Positions 1 to 8,594 of a stretch of 13,614 nucleotides of DNA are shown in pieces. The notes beneath the pieces were generated by a model, which was not told where the DNA came from, made no database searches, and worked only from the letters and a program-made list of their open reading frames with translations. This DNA comes from Mycoemilia scoparia (taxonomy: Eukaryota > Kickxellomycota > Kickxellomycetes > Kickxellales > Kickxellaceae): the NCBI GenBank assembly GCA_027575805.1, contig JANBPU010000390.1, positions 1 to 13,614 of the forward strand, written 5' to 3'. The translations under genes and the position numbers were made by a program. Position 1 is the first letter of the stretch; each line of letters begins with the position of its first letter.

Positions 1-77
1 TTTTAGCTGGAGCCTGGCGGATTATTGGCCTTTATCCAGGTTATCATTCAGGTACGCCTTCAAAGGAGATTCTGCCA
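1..77 (+). repeat. Left terminal inverted repeat (77 bp, perfect)
   Basis: Bases 1-77 are the exact reverse complement of 13538-13614, with no mismatch. The first difference is at base 78 (A here, T in the partner read inward). The repeat begins TTTTAGCTGGAGCC and ends GATTCTGCCA. It starts at the first base of the window, so no target-site duplication can be seen. The sequence does not open with the end signatures I know for CACTA, hAT or Polinton elements. Perfect identity over 77 bp in AT-rich fungal-type DNA implies either recent origin or strong selection on the ends. Confidence 0.97.
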
Positions 78-847
78 AATAAGTGACTAACCCTTCAAAA
101 GTAAACTTCCAAACGGAGACTATTTCCTTTAGAAGAAGGCCTCACCTAGTAGTTTCTAAAAACAATGCAAGAACACATATCGGTTATTAATTGCGGTTGT
201 GCAAGTGGTTTTGATTGTTGGTGCTCATTATTAATATCCAACTTGTAAAAAGTTGGGTCTACTTTTTCTTTTGTAATGCCAAACTCTGTGATACAAAATG
301 GGAAACCAAAGCTATTTCAGTCAGCTGGCAGGCAGGCTCTTCATAAAAAGGGAACAATCCTATGTGCCCTCATACATTCTTGAAAGTTTGGCCCACAGGT
401 CGTACATTTTGGGGGGGGAGTGTTGGAGGCAGAGATTATTCCAGAACACTTCTGGAGGAGACTCTGCCATTTGGCTGTGAATACGCCTATAATCGTTGGC
501 CACCAAAAGGTACCCTTCAAAAACCATTACCCATTTGTGTGAAGAAGATCTAGAACGTGTTACAAACAACAATTTCCATGTTCATTTAACAAAGAAGTGT
601 TTTGTTTTTTGTTGAAATTAACCGCATAAACATACATAAAGAGCCTTTGTAAGGACCCCATCATGGCTTTAAAGACACACATGCAATGTTGAGTTTGTTC
701 ATGCATTCTTTGGTTTGGTTCCGAGGTTTTTTCTTTGGGTGTTAGTTTATCTTACACCACAACAAGCTTACTAGATATTTTCTCTTTACTCTTATGAATT
801 GCTGCAACTGCTAATTAATATCCCCAAGGGACTGATGAGAAAATGTG
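78..847. other. Gene-free left flank with one degenerate MITE
   Basis: I see no convincing gene here. The short open frames overlap the degenerate MITE at about 361-535 and lack promoter support. Bases 83-107 still resemble the sequence downstream of the internal repeat copy at about 4800-4826, so the left repeat may extend beyond its perfect 77 bp. The rest is AT-rich intergenic DNA that probably contains the upstream region of the gene at 987. Confidence 0.6.
361..535 (+). mobile_element. MITE copy 1 (degenerate, expanded)
   Basis: The right part (about 468-535) clearly matches the MITE family found elsewhere in this window: TTTGGCTGTGA, then CCTATAATCGTTGGCCACC, then ACCCTTCAAAAA and an end reading CCCATTTG. 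The left end is probably the TATG at 361 followed by ATTCTTGAAAG, a decayed version of the family's TATGGG...TTTTTGAAGGG end. It is about 50 bp longer than the other copies because of extra sequence in the middle, including a run of eight G. It is the most decayed copy. Confidence 0.6.
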
Positions 848-854
848 TATATAA
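848..854 (+). promoter_or_regulatory. TATA box of the 987-1295 gene
   Basis: TATATAA followed by GGCGGG lies 139 bp upstream of the ATG at 987. The sequence between it and the ATG is A/C/T-rich and lacks an upstream ATG, as expected for a fungal leader. Confidence 0.6.
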
Positions 855-986
855 GGCGGGTATCCCAGGTCTCCAAATTGAGCCCTTCACACCACAACTC
901 TTTACAGCATCCTTTCTTCAAAATAAATACTTCATACATTGACCCCACCATCTCGTTATAGCCACAACTACCCAGTCTCGCAAAAT

Positions 987-1295
987 ATGAAGTTCTCATT
1001 CAACTCTGCTGCTCTTCTTGTTGGTCTTGCCGTCGCCATGACCACGATGATAACATCTTCTTTCGCCAGTCCCGTCCTCGTTAAGCGTGGCCTATTCGAC
1101 GACATTGACTGGTCGATTCCTCAAAACCATCAGTTCCTGGTCGGATACTGGAATGCATTCACTGTGCCCGGCTTCAATCTTGACGACTTCATCTTGGCCC
1201 ATCCTTTGGTATTGCCTGAAAAATACAAGCTCGATCCTCGGTTTGCCATGATTGCTATCAGATTTGGTCTTGACCGCAGGGGCGGATTAAACTAA
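987..1295 (+). CDS. Small secreted protein with Kex2-type propeptide site
   Basis: This intronless gene encodes 102 residues. The ATG at 987 is chosen because it has A at -3, lies 139 bp after a TATA box, and starts exactly at a textbook signal peptide: MKFSFNSAALLVGLAVAM and so on, with a likely cut after SSFA at about residue 27. A short segment ending in Lys33-Arg34 follows. This is the kind of site cut by the late-Golgi Kex2 protease, and cleavage would leave a mature protein of about 68 residues starting GLFDDIDW. The mature part has no cysteine, is rich in aromatic residues and Pro, and contains QFLVGYWNAF and FNLDDFILAHPLVLPEKY. I do not recognise the family. Its codons end in G or C more often than those of the membrane-protein genes at 10-12 kb. 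It is convergent with the P450. An AATAAA at 1485 supports transcription in this direction. A secreted peptide or effector role is inference. Confidence 0.75.
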   Translation: MKFSFNSAALLVGLAVAMTTMITSSFASPVLVKRGLFDDIDWSIPQNHQFLVGYWNAFTVPGFNLDDFILAHPLVLPEKYKLDPRFAMIAIRFGLDRRGGLN

Positions 1296-1484
1296 TTCAC
1301 TCATTCTCTATCGTCGCTATCTGGCTGCCTTTTTATTTCTTGCCATCAATTTGGCTTTACCTTTTACTTTAATTTTATACTGCTGTTTTCAAATACCCAT
1401 CTCTTTCTCACGCCGCATTTGATGATGCCTTTAATGCGCTGGTCTTTCATAACCCACCTATACTTTTTCTGAATATACATCTTT

Positions 1485-1490
1485 AATAAA
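1485..1490 (+). terminator. Poly(A) signal AATAAA of the secreted-protein gene
   Basis: A canonical AATAAA sits about 190 bp past the stop at 1295, in the stretch between the two convergent genes. The P450's own signal on the other strand lies about 30 bp further on, so the two transcripts probably end within or across each other's 3' ends. Confidence 0.5.
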
Positions 1491-1518
1491 AACTCTGCGT
1501 GTTATTTTTCTACAAATG

Positions 1519-1524
1519 TTTATT
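1519..1524 (-). terminator. Poly(A) signal AATAAA of the P450 gene
   Basis: TTTATT on the plus strand reads AATAAA on the minus strand, about 80 bp past the P450 stop codon at 1606. Confidence 0.5.
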
Positions 1525-1540
1525 TATATAATAATTGAAT

Positions 1541-1583
1541 AATAACAACAACAATGATAATAATAATGATAATAATAATAATG
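1541..1583. repeat. AAT/AAC/ATG-type trinucleotide microsatellite
   Basis: An imperfect run of AAT, AAC and GAT triplets lies between the ends of the two convergent genes. It generates a spurious poly-Asn reading frame. Confidence 0.9.
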
Positions 1584-1605
1584 ACAAAAAATCAAGAAAA
1601 TCATG

Positions 1606-3483
1606 TTATTGCGAAGAAGCAACATTATGTTTAACACAAATCCATCCATCTCTTTCGGAGTACCGAGGTGTATACGTAATTCCCAAAAACCCTGGAATGA
1701 TCCTTGGCTCCCCAGTCTCGTCATCAATAACATCCGGCCCAAACTCCACCATATCCTCGGGCAGCCAAAAATCATAATCTCTCAGAATATTAGCAAGCGT
1801 CATAAATATCTCGCACATCGCCAAATTCCGGCCAGGACATACTCGAACACCCGTAGAAAACGTCATCAGGTTCTTTTTTCTAGCAACCACGTCTTCAACA
1901 CTATTCCCCTCCTTCTCGCTAGCAAGGAACCTTTCAGGAATAAATACGTGATGGTCTTTCCAGAGAGCCCCATCGTGGTGAATACTATATATCGGGACAG
2001 ATACCTCGGTTCCGGGTGGCAGGTATTGGCCAGTTGACAATTCAAATCCTTGCTGTTCAGGCACTTTTCTTCCGACTCTGCCACTGGTGGTTGGCAAGAA
2101 CCTCATGGACTCATAAATCACGGCCTCGAGGTATGGTAGTTTCGAAAGCCCCTCGGTATAAGTAATGGGTTTGGATCGGTCTGGAAATGTGCTGCGAATC
2201 TCTCTACAGACCTTTTTGTAGGTTTCAGGGTAAACCATCAGTAAGAATAGTGTCCAAGATAGCGTGTTGCTTGATGTATCGGTGCCACCAAATAATTGGA
2301 CTATAAGCTCAGAGATTAGATCCTTTTCTTTCAACTTGGCCTTAGTTTCTTGATCAGTGTTGTTGATGAACACCTGAAGGATATCTTGAGGGACTCCTGA
2401 CGGCGATTTGTTGCTGTTGCTGGCTGTTTGCTTCTTTCTTTTTGCTACCACATCTTTGGTGAAATCCTTCAGTCGATTGATTTTCTTGATCATCGATGGA
2501 ACCAATAATTCTTTGTATTTACTCAACAATGGAACATATACCTCCTACACAAACAAGCCAATCAAATAGTAATAAAACATTAATACCTTAAAATATTCTA
2601 TAATATATATATATATATATATATGTATATAAAGTTAAAATATATTAACTTTATATAGCAATAACAACAACAACAACAACAACAATAATGATGAATCTAT
2701 ACTACTTACAAAAATACCAAGTGTATTCAAAGCTTTAATCCCATCCAACGCAAAAAGATCTCCCTTCTGCAACATCCCAAAACTTTGTCCAAACGCCAGC
2801 TCTCCAATAACATCAAATGTCATATAATGGAAACTATCAACATAATTAACCTTCGCCGCTCCACCACAACCCCCATCATCGGACTCCTTCTGCCGTATAG
2901 CTTCATCAAACTTTTTCATGACCGATAGCGGCCCAGCCTCCAAAATACTCTGCTCCATCACCGCGATATGAGTCGTAGTAAACGCCGGCTTCATCAACCT
3001 TCTTCTCGACATATTTAGTTCCGGATCATGAGTAGTAAACGTGTTCTGCGCCCCAAAACTATTGATTCTCTCTGTAGCAAATTTCCTAAACCGATGGGAA
3101 CTGAGCAGCCTTTTCCAATCAGCCGGAGTCACGATCGACACATGGTTAGGCCCCAATCTAACTACCGGTCCGTATTTCTGGTGCTGTTTGAGGAAATGCT
3201 GAGGCACCGTGCCCCTTACTATATGATAGACTATGACAACAATAGGGAACAGCGTGTCAAGGAATGGTCCCGGGATCTTGGAGAGTGGATGGAAATAAAA
3301 TATGTAAATGATTCTGAGGACGATTATGGTGGTTCCGCACAGAATGGCCGCGGTTATTAGAGATGTTTTTGTAATATGGAATGTATCAAGGACGATATCG
3401 AATGGTATTCCTCCGATTGTAGTGGTTCCATTGAACCCTTGGGGGCTCAAAAAGTATCTAACCAGGGAAGAAGAAGAAGTCAT
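1606..3483 (-). CDS. Cytochrome P450 monooxygenase, two exons, intact
   Basis: This is a heme-thiolate monooxygenase of the membrane-anchored microsomal type. Exon 1 is 3483-2710 (258 codons) and exon 2 is 2544-1606 (312 codons plus stop), joined in phase 0 across a 165-bp intron, giving 570 residues. The N-terminal anchor is at about residues 38-62 and is followed by the proline hinge HPLSKIPGPF. The C-helix region has RRRLMKPAF. The I-helix oxygen-activation motif GGTDTS is at 344-349, the K-helix ExxR (ESMR) at 403-406, PERF at 461-464 and the heme loop FSTGVRVCPGR at 487-497, with Cys494 as heme ligand. All hallmark residues are intact, so the enzyme is probably functional. It is somewhat longer than the usual roughly 500-530 residues because of a longer N-terminus and a hydrophilic tail. 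It would need a separate NADPH-P450 reductase, which is not in this window. The substrate and CYP family number cannot be told by eye. Its neighbours are not biosynthetic enzymes, so there is no sign of a metabolite cluster. Confidence 0.95.
2604..2624. repeat. TA dinucleotide microsatellite in P450 intron
   Basis: A run of about ten AT units lies in the 3' half of the P450 intron as transcribed on the minus strand. Confidence 0.95.
2663..2685. repeat. CAA trinucleotide microsatellite in P450 intron
   Basis: About seven AAC/CAA units sit just inside the P450 donor site. On the transcribed strand they read TTG, which explains the spurious poly-Leu read-through tail of exon 1. Confidence 0.95.
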
Positions 3484-3552
3484 GAGAATGTAGTGCTACA
3501 ATATTTGGAGGAAGGAGAAGAGGTAAACTACTTTGTAATCAAAAGTATCTGG

Positions 3553-3558
3553 TTTATA
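3553..3558 (-). promoter_or_regulatory. Possible TATA box of the P450 gene
   Basis: The minus strand reads CATATAAACC here, placing TATAAA 75 bp upstream of the P450 ATG at 3483. It is the best match in the region, but the surrounding DNA is AT-rich. Confidence 0.4.
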
Positions 3559-3995
3559 TGAATGTATGTGATTGTAAACAAGAGAAAAGAATATAATGCT
3601 TTGAAATATTTGACTATTCAAAAAAGTATAGTTCTTTATATGATTATTTATACATTTATGGCATGCTCTCTCTCCCTCTCTCCTCAAGAGATTCACATTC
3701 CTACGCCTGACAAATTCTTGGTGGATATATCCACAACATTCATCTATCAATTCAATCCGCCCGAAACAAGGATTTCATAAGAACAGAGGAAATTTTGACC
3801 GCGGTGATGAAGTAATCTAACCCTTCTACTTTGATTCAGTAATATACATCCAAGTATCCAGCAGCTGTATTTGTTTGGACACATGCAGCGAGGCTTTTCT
3901 ATTTAATTGTGCCTCTACCCAGCCCTTCTCGATTTGGCAACCGCCCCTCCTCAATAGTTCCAAATAGCAGGTGTCTGCATAAAGTCACTAACACA
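3559..3995. other. Intergenic region upstream of the P450
   Basis: I see no convincing gene. This is probably the shared upstream region of the minus-strand P450 and the doubtful plus-strand gene at 3996. The open frames here begin at non-ATG codons and have no recognisable content. Confidence 0.5.
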
Positions 3996-4220
3996 ATGTT
4001 CGGCCCTATTATCATATCGAGCATGGTCAGTATTCTCACACAAATTTTGCTGCTCGTAATCCTCGCTGATGCTGCGAATCCGTCGGGGGTAAGCGTGCCA
4101 TTTACATCCTTTGATCCTCATAATCTTTGCAATTTCCTCCGCTGCAGCAATTATTCAGATTATCATCATAGGCCTCAAGCCACCAAATTACCAGGCTCTT
4201 TTTCTTTCAGCAAAAGTTGA
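3996..4220 (+). CDS. Doubtful small secreted protein, possibly spliced
   Basis: The ATG at 3996 has A at -3 and opens a signal-peptide-like stretch, MFGPIIISSMVSILTQILLL and so on, with a possible cut near LADA at about residue 26. Read without splicing it gives 74 residues ending at 4220. However, a good donor GTAAGC begins at 4089, right after codon 31, and two acceptors follow. CTGCAG ending at 4147 gives only 38 residues. TTCAG ending at 4158 joins a second open frame through 4311 and gives 81 residues. I cannot choose among these by eye. I do not recognise the protein in any version. No clear TATA box or AATAAA supports it, and it may not be a gene. It would be divergent from the P450. 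Confidence 0.3.
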   Translation: MFGPIIISSMVSILTQILLLVILADAANPSGVSVPFTSFDPHNLCNFLRCSNYSDYHHRPQATKLPGSFSFSKS

Positions 4221-4580
4221 GGCAAAGCGTGTCTTTGAAATAGACTTCCATTCCATCCAACAATGGAGACCCCATCTCTCTCAATCCATCTCCGCCATCA
4301 TCGCCTGTTGAACGAATCAAAACTAGAATCCATGATGAACACATACATAAAAGCTTGTCCACATGGATCCATATTGGTTTAGCTTCATTAAACAAAACAT
4401 ATCTTCTCGTACATTTCAAATGTGTTTATTGGACGGACCTAAACAAAACTACCTGACCTCCGATGACATGTAACCACGGCTCATAAACATTATTGCCATC
4501 ACCTCCGCTGTTGAAATCAATCACAATCCAGTAGCTATTATACATAAACATACTTTAGAAAATAGTGTCACAAGATTGCT

Positions 4581-4608
4581 ATTATTATTATTATTGTTGT
4601 TGTTGTTG
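4581..4608. repeat. ATT/GTT trinucleotide microsatellite
   Basis: Five ATT-type units pass directly into about four GTT units. Confidence 0.9.
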
Positions 4609-4716
4609 CGTATGACGTTGCTGTTCTGTATAAATGGCAAGCAGTTCTCTAGAAAAAGGAAACAAATTGATATCCTCATATATTTTCTGCAAATTCAAAT
4701 CATAGCCCATATACAC

Positions 4717-4826
4717 TTTAGATGGAGCCTCAGTGATATGATTGGCTGGTATACAAGTGAATATACTAGTAACCTTTTAGAGGAGACTTTTCCAAATCGC
4801 TCTACCTTTCTTAACAAGTAACAGGC
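4717..4826 (+). repeat. Diverged internal copy of the terminal repeat
   Basis: TTTAGATGGAGCCT at 4717-4730 matches TTTAGCTGGAGCCT at bases 2-15 with one difference. After a few small gaps, 4750-4799 aligns to the inner part of the left terminal repeat (about bases 31-80) at roughly 32 of 50 positions without gaps, both ending CCAAAT. Weaker similarity continues to about 4826 (left side to about 107). It has the same orientation as the left end. Confidence 0.65.
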
Positions 4827-4848
4827 TCTCATCACAATAATAGTATTT

Positions 4849-4853
4849 GCTTC

Positions 4854-4884
<31 letters not shown>
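4849..4884. repeat. CTG/GCT trinucleotide microsatellite
   Basis: CTT-interrupted CTG units become a pure run of about eight CTG units. No reading frame of note contains it. Confidence 0.95.
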
Positions 4885-5028
4885 CCTGGGGATGAACCAA
4901 GATTTACAAGCGATATGTGGCATCTGACTATACCCTCAATCTTAACTCAAGAGGATAACAATCCAAAAGAAAAATAACAAGCAAATTTGTCCATAACCTG
5001 ACATTTAACGTTTCTGTTTGTTTGGGCC

Positions 5029-5058
5029 ACCCCACCTCCACCCCCACCCCCACCCCCT
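5029..5058. repeat. CCCCA-type C-rich tract
   Basis: Imperfect repeats of CCACC/CCCCCA. They explain the Gly/Val-rich minus-strand open frame here, which I do not regard as a gene. Confidence 0.85.
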
Positions 5059-5788
5059 TCCATCTACTTTTCAATAAAGCATTTGAATAAAATATATGAA
5101 CAGCAGAGGCTAATTCTCGATAAGCTTTCCTGGTTCCGGAATACATCCATACTGACCGGCAAACAGACAAGCTTTATTATAGCAAAATATCATAAACAGC
5201 AATTAAAAACAATTGCGATCCAAGTATCCCAGACTTTTTCTATTGCTGCAGCTGCTATAGCCTTTAGCCTCACTACCATCTTGTAATAATAGAGAAGGAT
5301 TGAGTGGAGAGAAATCGTTTGGAAAAATATTTTCCCGACCATTATTACAACATCGTCACATGATTAAATAATGCTGATAGTTAGTAGTCACATCTGACTG
5401 ACTGCTTAACTTCTAAAAAACAACTCAACGCGCTAAAACCATATGAATGATAAATTTTGAAGCGTATCTTTTGGTGGCAGACAGCGATTAAAGAGGGCAC
5501 AACCACAGTTGATTATCATACATTCTTATCCTTCAAAAATAATCTCCCATACTACATGCTTTATTCTATTTAATAAAGCAAAAAGATGTAGAAATGATGT
5601 TTTGAACAATACCTCTTGACACATATCTTTGAGATGATTTTCCTATCCTAAAAACTATCCTCTATTGTTTTTCATTTTGGTTTCCAAACTGATCATCATC
5701 ATCATCAGCACCGGATTTATTCAATAATATCAAAAAAATCTCAAGCAAATAGTAACTAAATAATCTTGGTTTACTATTCCCGTACCAA

Positions 5789-5894
5789 TATGGCTAATAA
5801 TTTTTGAAAGGTGAAAGTTTACCAGTAAAACTGGACATCCATTTGGCTTTGATTGCCCCTATAAATATTCACCCTTCAAAAATTATGATCCATA
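5789..5894 (+). mobile_element. MITE copy 2
   Basis: The element runs from TGGCTAATAATTTTTGAAAG (5791) to CACCCTTCAAAAATTATGAT then CCA (5892) and is flanked by TA on both sides. It is 102 bp, shorter than its relatives because the ATCGTTGGCCACCAAAAG segment is reduced. It contains the family core CATCCATTTGGCT...GATTGCCCCTATAA. Confidence 0.85.
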
Positions 5895-6200
5895 TGTAGT
5901 AGCAAGAAACTAGATCAGAGATGGGTGTCTCTTTATAAATCAAAGAGGCCTTTCATGGTAAATATAAAGACAACAATCTAAATCAATAGCAATACTCATG
6001 TATCATTTAAACCCATAGCAACAAGAAATAATAATTGCGACTAAATATATTGAATGAACTATGTGATTACAATTAGAAAAGAAAGTCTGATCTTTTAACT
6101 GTCATTAGTAAACAGACAGAAACACTACTGACAACATATACAGCTGGGTAGTTCCAAAAAGAGACACAGAAAGTAAGAGAGAACCAAAAAGTATTATAGT
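5895..6200. other. Intergenic stretch downstream of the cysteine-rich gene
   Basis: No gene seen. This is the probable 3' side of the minus-strand gene ending at 6201. No perfect AATAAA was found close to its stop. Confidence 0.5.
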
Positions 6201-6548
6201 TTAGACTTTCTTGGAAACAATATCAAGAGCCTTGCAAATATCGTTGACGCTACAAATCAACTCATAGTTACAGACTAAAGCGCAAACTTGGCCAGGTGGG
6301 CAAGGCTTGCATCTGAAACTACATGAGCCAGGGAGTTTGGCCTTCATATCCCAACCAGGCTGAATAGGAACAATGTATTGTTGGGTGCCTCCAGCGTATC
6401 CACCAGCAGGGACATTACAGTTTGGCTTACCGCCGGGTACTGTAGGTGGGCATTTTGTAGGAGGAGGAACGGCACCAGCAGAAACAGTAGTACAACCAGC
6501 AAGAAGAGCCGCGACGGCGACGAGTGAAGGTACTGAGAAGAATTGCAT
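6201..6548 (-). CDS. Secreted cysteine-rich protein A
   Basis: This intronless gene encodes 115 residues. The ATG at 6548 is preferred over the TTG two codons earlier because it has A at -3 and opens the signal peptide MQFFSVPSLVAVAALLAG and so on, probably cut after TVSA at about residue 24. A Pro/Gly-rich segment with Cys33 and Cys44 follows. Then comes a compact domain (about residues 73-110) whose seven cysteines at 76, 80, 83, 89, 93, 99 and 105 follow C-x3-C-x2-C-x5-C-x3-C-x5-C-x5-C. The same spacing and flanking residues (LPxSCxFRCxPCPxGxVC, then ALDI) recur in the protein encoded at 13031-13423, so the two are paralogues. The odd cysteine number in the domain suggests that one pairs with an N-terminal cysteine. 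I do not recognise a named family. A disulphide-stabilised extracellular protein is a safe inference, an effector or antimicrobial role is speculation. A TATAAATA lies 139 bp upstream. Confidence 0.82.
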   Translation of the reverse strand: MQFFSVPSLVAVAALLAGCTTVSAGAVPPPTKCPPTVPGGKPNCNVPAGGYAGGTQQYIVPIQPGWDMKAKLPGSCSFRCKPCPPGQVCALVCNYELICSVNDICKALDIVSKKV

Positions 6549-6601
6549 TGTCAAGAATATTATTATAATCGAATTGGCGTTAATAAAAGTGGGAATAGGT
6601 G

Positions 6602-6621
6602 GACGACGACGACGACGACGA
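6602..6621. repeat. ACG/CGT trinucleotide microsatellite in the leader of gene A
   Basis: About six ACG units lie between the TATA box at 6680-6687 and the ATG at 6548, so the repeat is probably in the 5' UTR of the cysteine-rich gene A. Confidence 0.9.
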
Positions 6622-6679
6622 TTGAGAGAAGCAATGAGGATAATTACTAAAAGTTTTCTGGAGAATAGAAACCTATGAC

Positions 6680-6687
6680 TATTTATA
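6680..6687 (-). promoter_or_regulatory. TATA box of cysteine-rich gene A
   Basis: The minus strand reads AGCTATAAATAGTC, with TATAAATA 139 bp upstream of the ATG at 6548. The same TATAAATAG element stands before its paralogue near the right end. Confidence 0.6.
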
Positions 6688-7411
6688 GCTAATTAATTTG
6701 CTTTGCAAAGAAAATAGCCAGAAGCAGATATAACAGCTAAAAAGAGGAGATGAATAAATCCAAAATCAGTTCCAGAGACAAAGCGTGGCTGGTGTATGTG
6801 ATGTGGAGAGAGGAAATTACAAAAAGGCGAGACAAAATGGAATCAAACCTACACTGAAAAATATCCCCCATTCCTCTCTCTCGTCTTTATTAATACAGAA
6901 AACATCAAGGATCCATTCCTATTCTCTAAAACTTTCATTAGCGAGGCTATTCATTTGCCAGATCATTTTTGACTACTCTCCTTCTCTCACTCTGCTTTTA
7001 CTGCTACTAAACACAGTGATGCAGGGCCCGGGCGAGTGTACATATGTGGGGAAAGACAAGGTCATGCTTGTTAAAAAGAGAGGTCACACTCCACAGAGAA
7101 TAAACAAATGCAGAGATACACAGCCAAGCACAACGAAATTTAATATCTAAAAAATTTAAAGGGGGATTTACAAAGTACATGAGCACACACAAACAATTCT
7201 CTCCTGAGTATTTTTTAATGTTTTGTGAGTGCGTGTTTGTCTTGTGGAAGAATCTAAAAGCTACAAGACTACATACGTAGTTGTGCATCTCAACCCTCAA
7301 CTCTCAACAAGCTTTGATGACCCCGCACACTTGTCTGCTACCACAAAAATATATTTCTCCTTTGTTTTGGTAGGATTTTCTATGGTTTGTACATCCTGTT
7401 ACTGTCATATT

Positions 7412-7427
7412 TCTCTCTCTCTCTCTC
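7412..7427. repeat. TC dinucleotide microsatellite
   Basis: Eight TC/CT units followed by CCC. Confidence 0.9.
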
Positions 7428-7782
7428 CCCAACAATAGCTTCAGCAGCAGCAACAGTACCACCTCTTTGTCTCTCCGCTAGACCTTTGCGTTTCTAACTA
7501 TACTCTTCTTTGTCTTTGTTTTCGGCATGTTTGTATGGGCTGCAGTATTTATGCATTTAGAATGATCTTAATTGCATGAACTCGGCTGCGCTTTGCCTTG
7601 CTTTATTTTCATTTACATATCTTGTAAACAATTAGGAAATTCCAACCTTAAACTTGCCAGATTGCTGTCGTCAAATAATTATAATAAATACATGAATGTA
7701 AATGCATTGTGGTTGGCACAGAGAGTCACAAAGGACGTTGTGTTATCCGAACTTTACGTCACTATTGGCTTTGTTATTATCA

Positions 7783-7807
7783 GTGGTGGTGGTGGTGGGG
7801 GGGGGGA
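7783..7807. repeat. GGT microsatellite leading into a ten-G run
   Basis: About five GGT/GTG units followed by ten consecutive G. It encodes only poly-Gly in a non-credible frame. Confidence 0.9.
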
Positions 7808-8594
7808 GCTATGCAGAAACACAAATTTCTAATAAATTACCACTTAATATCTGACTAGACAGTTTGCGGGGAGAGTGTTGCTATTGTTTTAATCAAGAGA
7901 AAGCAATATTCGTTATATGGTTTAGAAACAATTTCCTCTTAACTATACTTGCAGGAAAAAGAGGAAGTATTATTCACATTAGTATATATCTAAATTTGCT
8001 CCACCTCAATAAAATGTTGTATATATAAGTGATTTTTTTATTACCAGTAGGCCATTAGTTTCAACTTTCACACTAGCCAAGCCTATATTATCATAGCTAA
8101 TATTAACTTAGTCCTTCGAAAATAACTATCTATATGCGGGTTTTATATTGTAAGCTATAAATACACTTTTTTGCTACATACAAAGACAGAACCTATAAAG
8201 CAAACAATATATATTCAAGATAGACAACAATAAAAACTCTTCTACAAAGGGGATTGAGAAACAAATAAAGTGCTAAAATTGGCCTGAATTCATTCAATCG
8301 GCATCGTCCATTAATAAAATTATCTAGCTAACTCCCTCGCTCACACTCTCTATCACTTTATTTTTTGCTTTTCATTTTTCCTAGAACATAACCTTATTAG
8401 TATTCACTCCCAGCATTTGAAGAACCTAAAAACACAAATAATCAATTGTGCATTACATTCTTTTCCAGCTCAACAAAGCATGTGCACATCTAAAGCAACA
8501 ATAAGATTGATAATACAAGTCGTTTTGGAACATTCGGTTAGAGCTGTTTGGGGTCACAGTCACTTTTTGCCCAAAGCCTTGTGAACTTTGACCA

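Larger units (their letters stand above)
2545..2709 (-). other. P450 intron, 165 bp, microsatellite-filled
   Basis: The donor GTAAGT follows the codons for Leu-Gly-Ile-Phe. The acceptor reads TTTGTGTAG before GAGGTATATGTTCC. Removal is phase 0 and restores one open P450 frame. Reading through the intron instead gives a poly-Leu tract and a stop at 2635. The interior is largely two microsatellites, a TA run (about 2604-2624) and a CAA run on the plus strand (about 2663-2685). Confidence 0.9.
4312..5788. other. Gene-free stretch with microsatellites and an end-repeat relic
   Basis: I find no supportable gene. The short open frames use non-ATG starts or translate simple repeats. The stretch holds an ATT/GTT microsatellite, a CTG microsatellite, a C-rich tract and the diverged copy of the terminal repeat at about 4717-4826. 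Confidence 0.6.
6690..8594. other. Long gene-free stretch with simple repeats
   Basis: No supportable gene in about 1.9 kb. The longest open frames (6785-7150 plus, 7007-7300 minus, 7572-7832 plus) show no recognisable domain. The first begins at GTG and the last runs into a G-rich simple repeat. A TC run lies at 7412-7427 and a GGT/G run at 7783-7807. Confidence 0.6.

Noticed and set aside
298..572. Overlapping open frames on both strands near the left end
   Set aside because: They largely translate the degenerate MITE and its G run. They have no homology, promoter or consistent coding character.
939..986. N-terminal extension of the 987 gene from a TTG
   Set aside because: TTG is not a usual start in fungal nuclear genes, and the extension would bury the signal peptide that begins exactly at the ATG at 987.
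811..999. Minus-strand open frame over the promoter of the 987 gene
   Set aside because: It lies antisense to the TATA box and start of a better-supported gene and shows no recognisable content.
1535..2084. Plus-strand poly-Asn and other frames across the P450
   Set aside because: Poly-Asn is the translated AAT/AAC microsatellite. The rest are shadows of P450 exon 2 on the other strand.
4928..5286. Open frames around the C-rich tract
   Set aside because: One is low-complexity Gly-Val translation of the CCCCA tract. The other starts at TTG and has no recognisable domain.
6785..7300. 121-residue plus-strand and 97-residue minus-strand open frames
   Set aside because: The first starts at GTG and its only internal Met is near the C-terminus. 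The two overlap, and neither has a domain, a signal peptide or promoter and poly(A) support.
7572..7832. 86-residue open frame ending in poly-Gly
   Set aside because: The C-terminus is the GGT/G simple repeat and there is no other supporting evidence.
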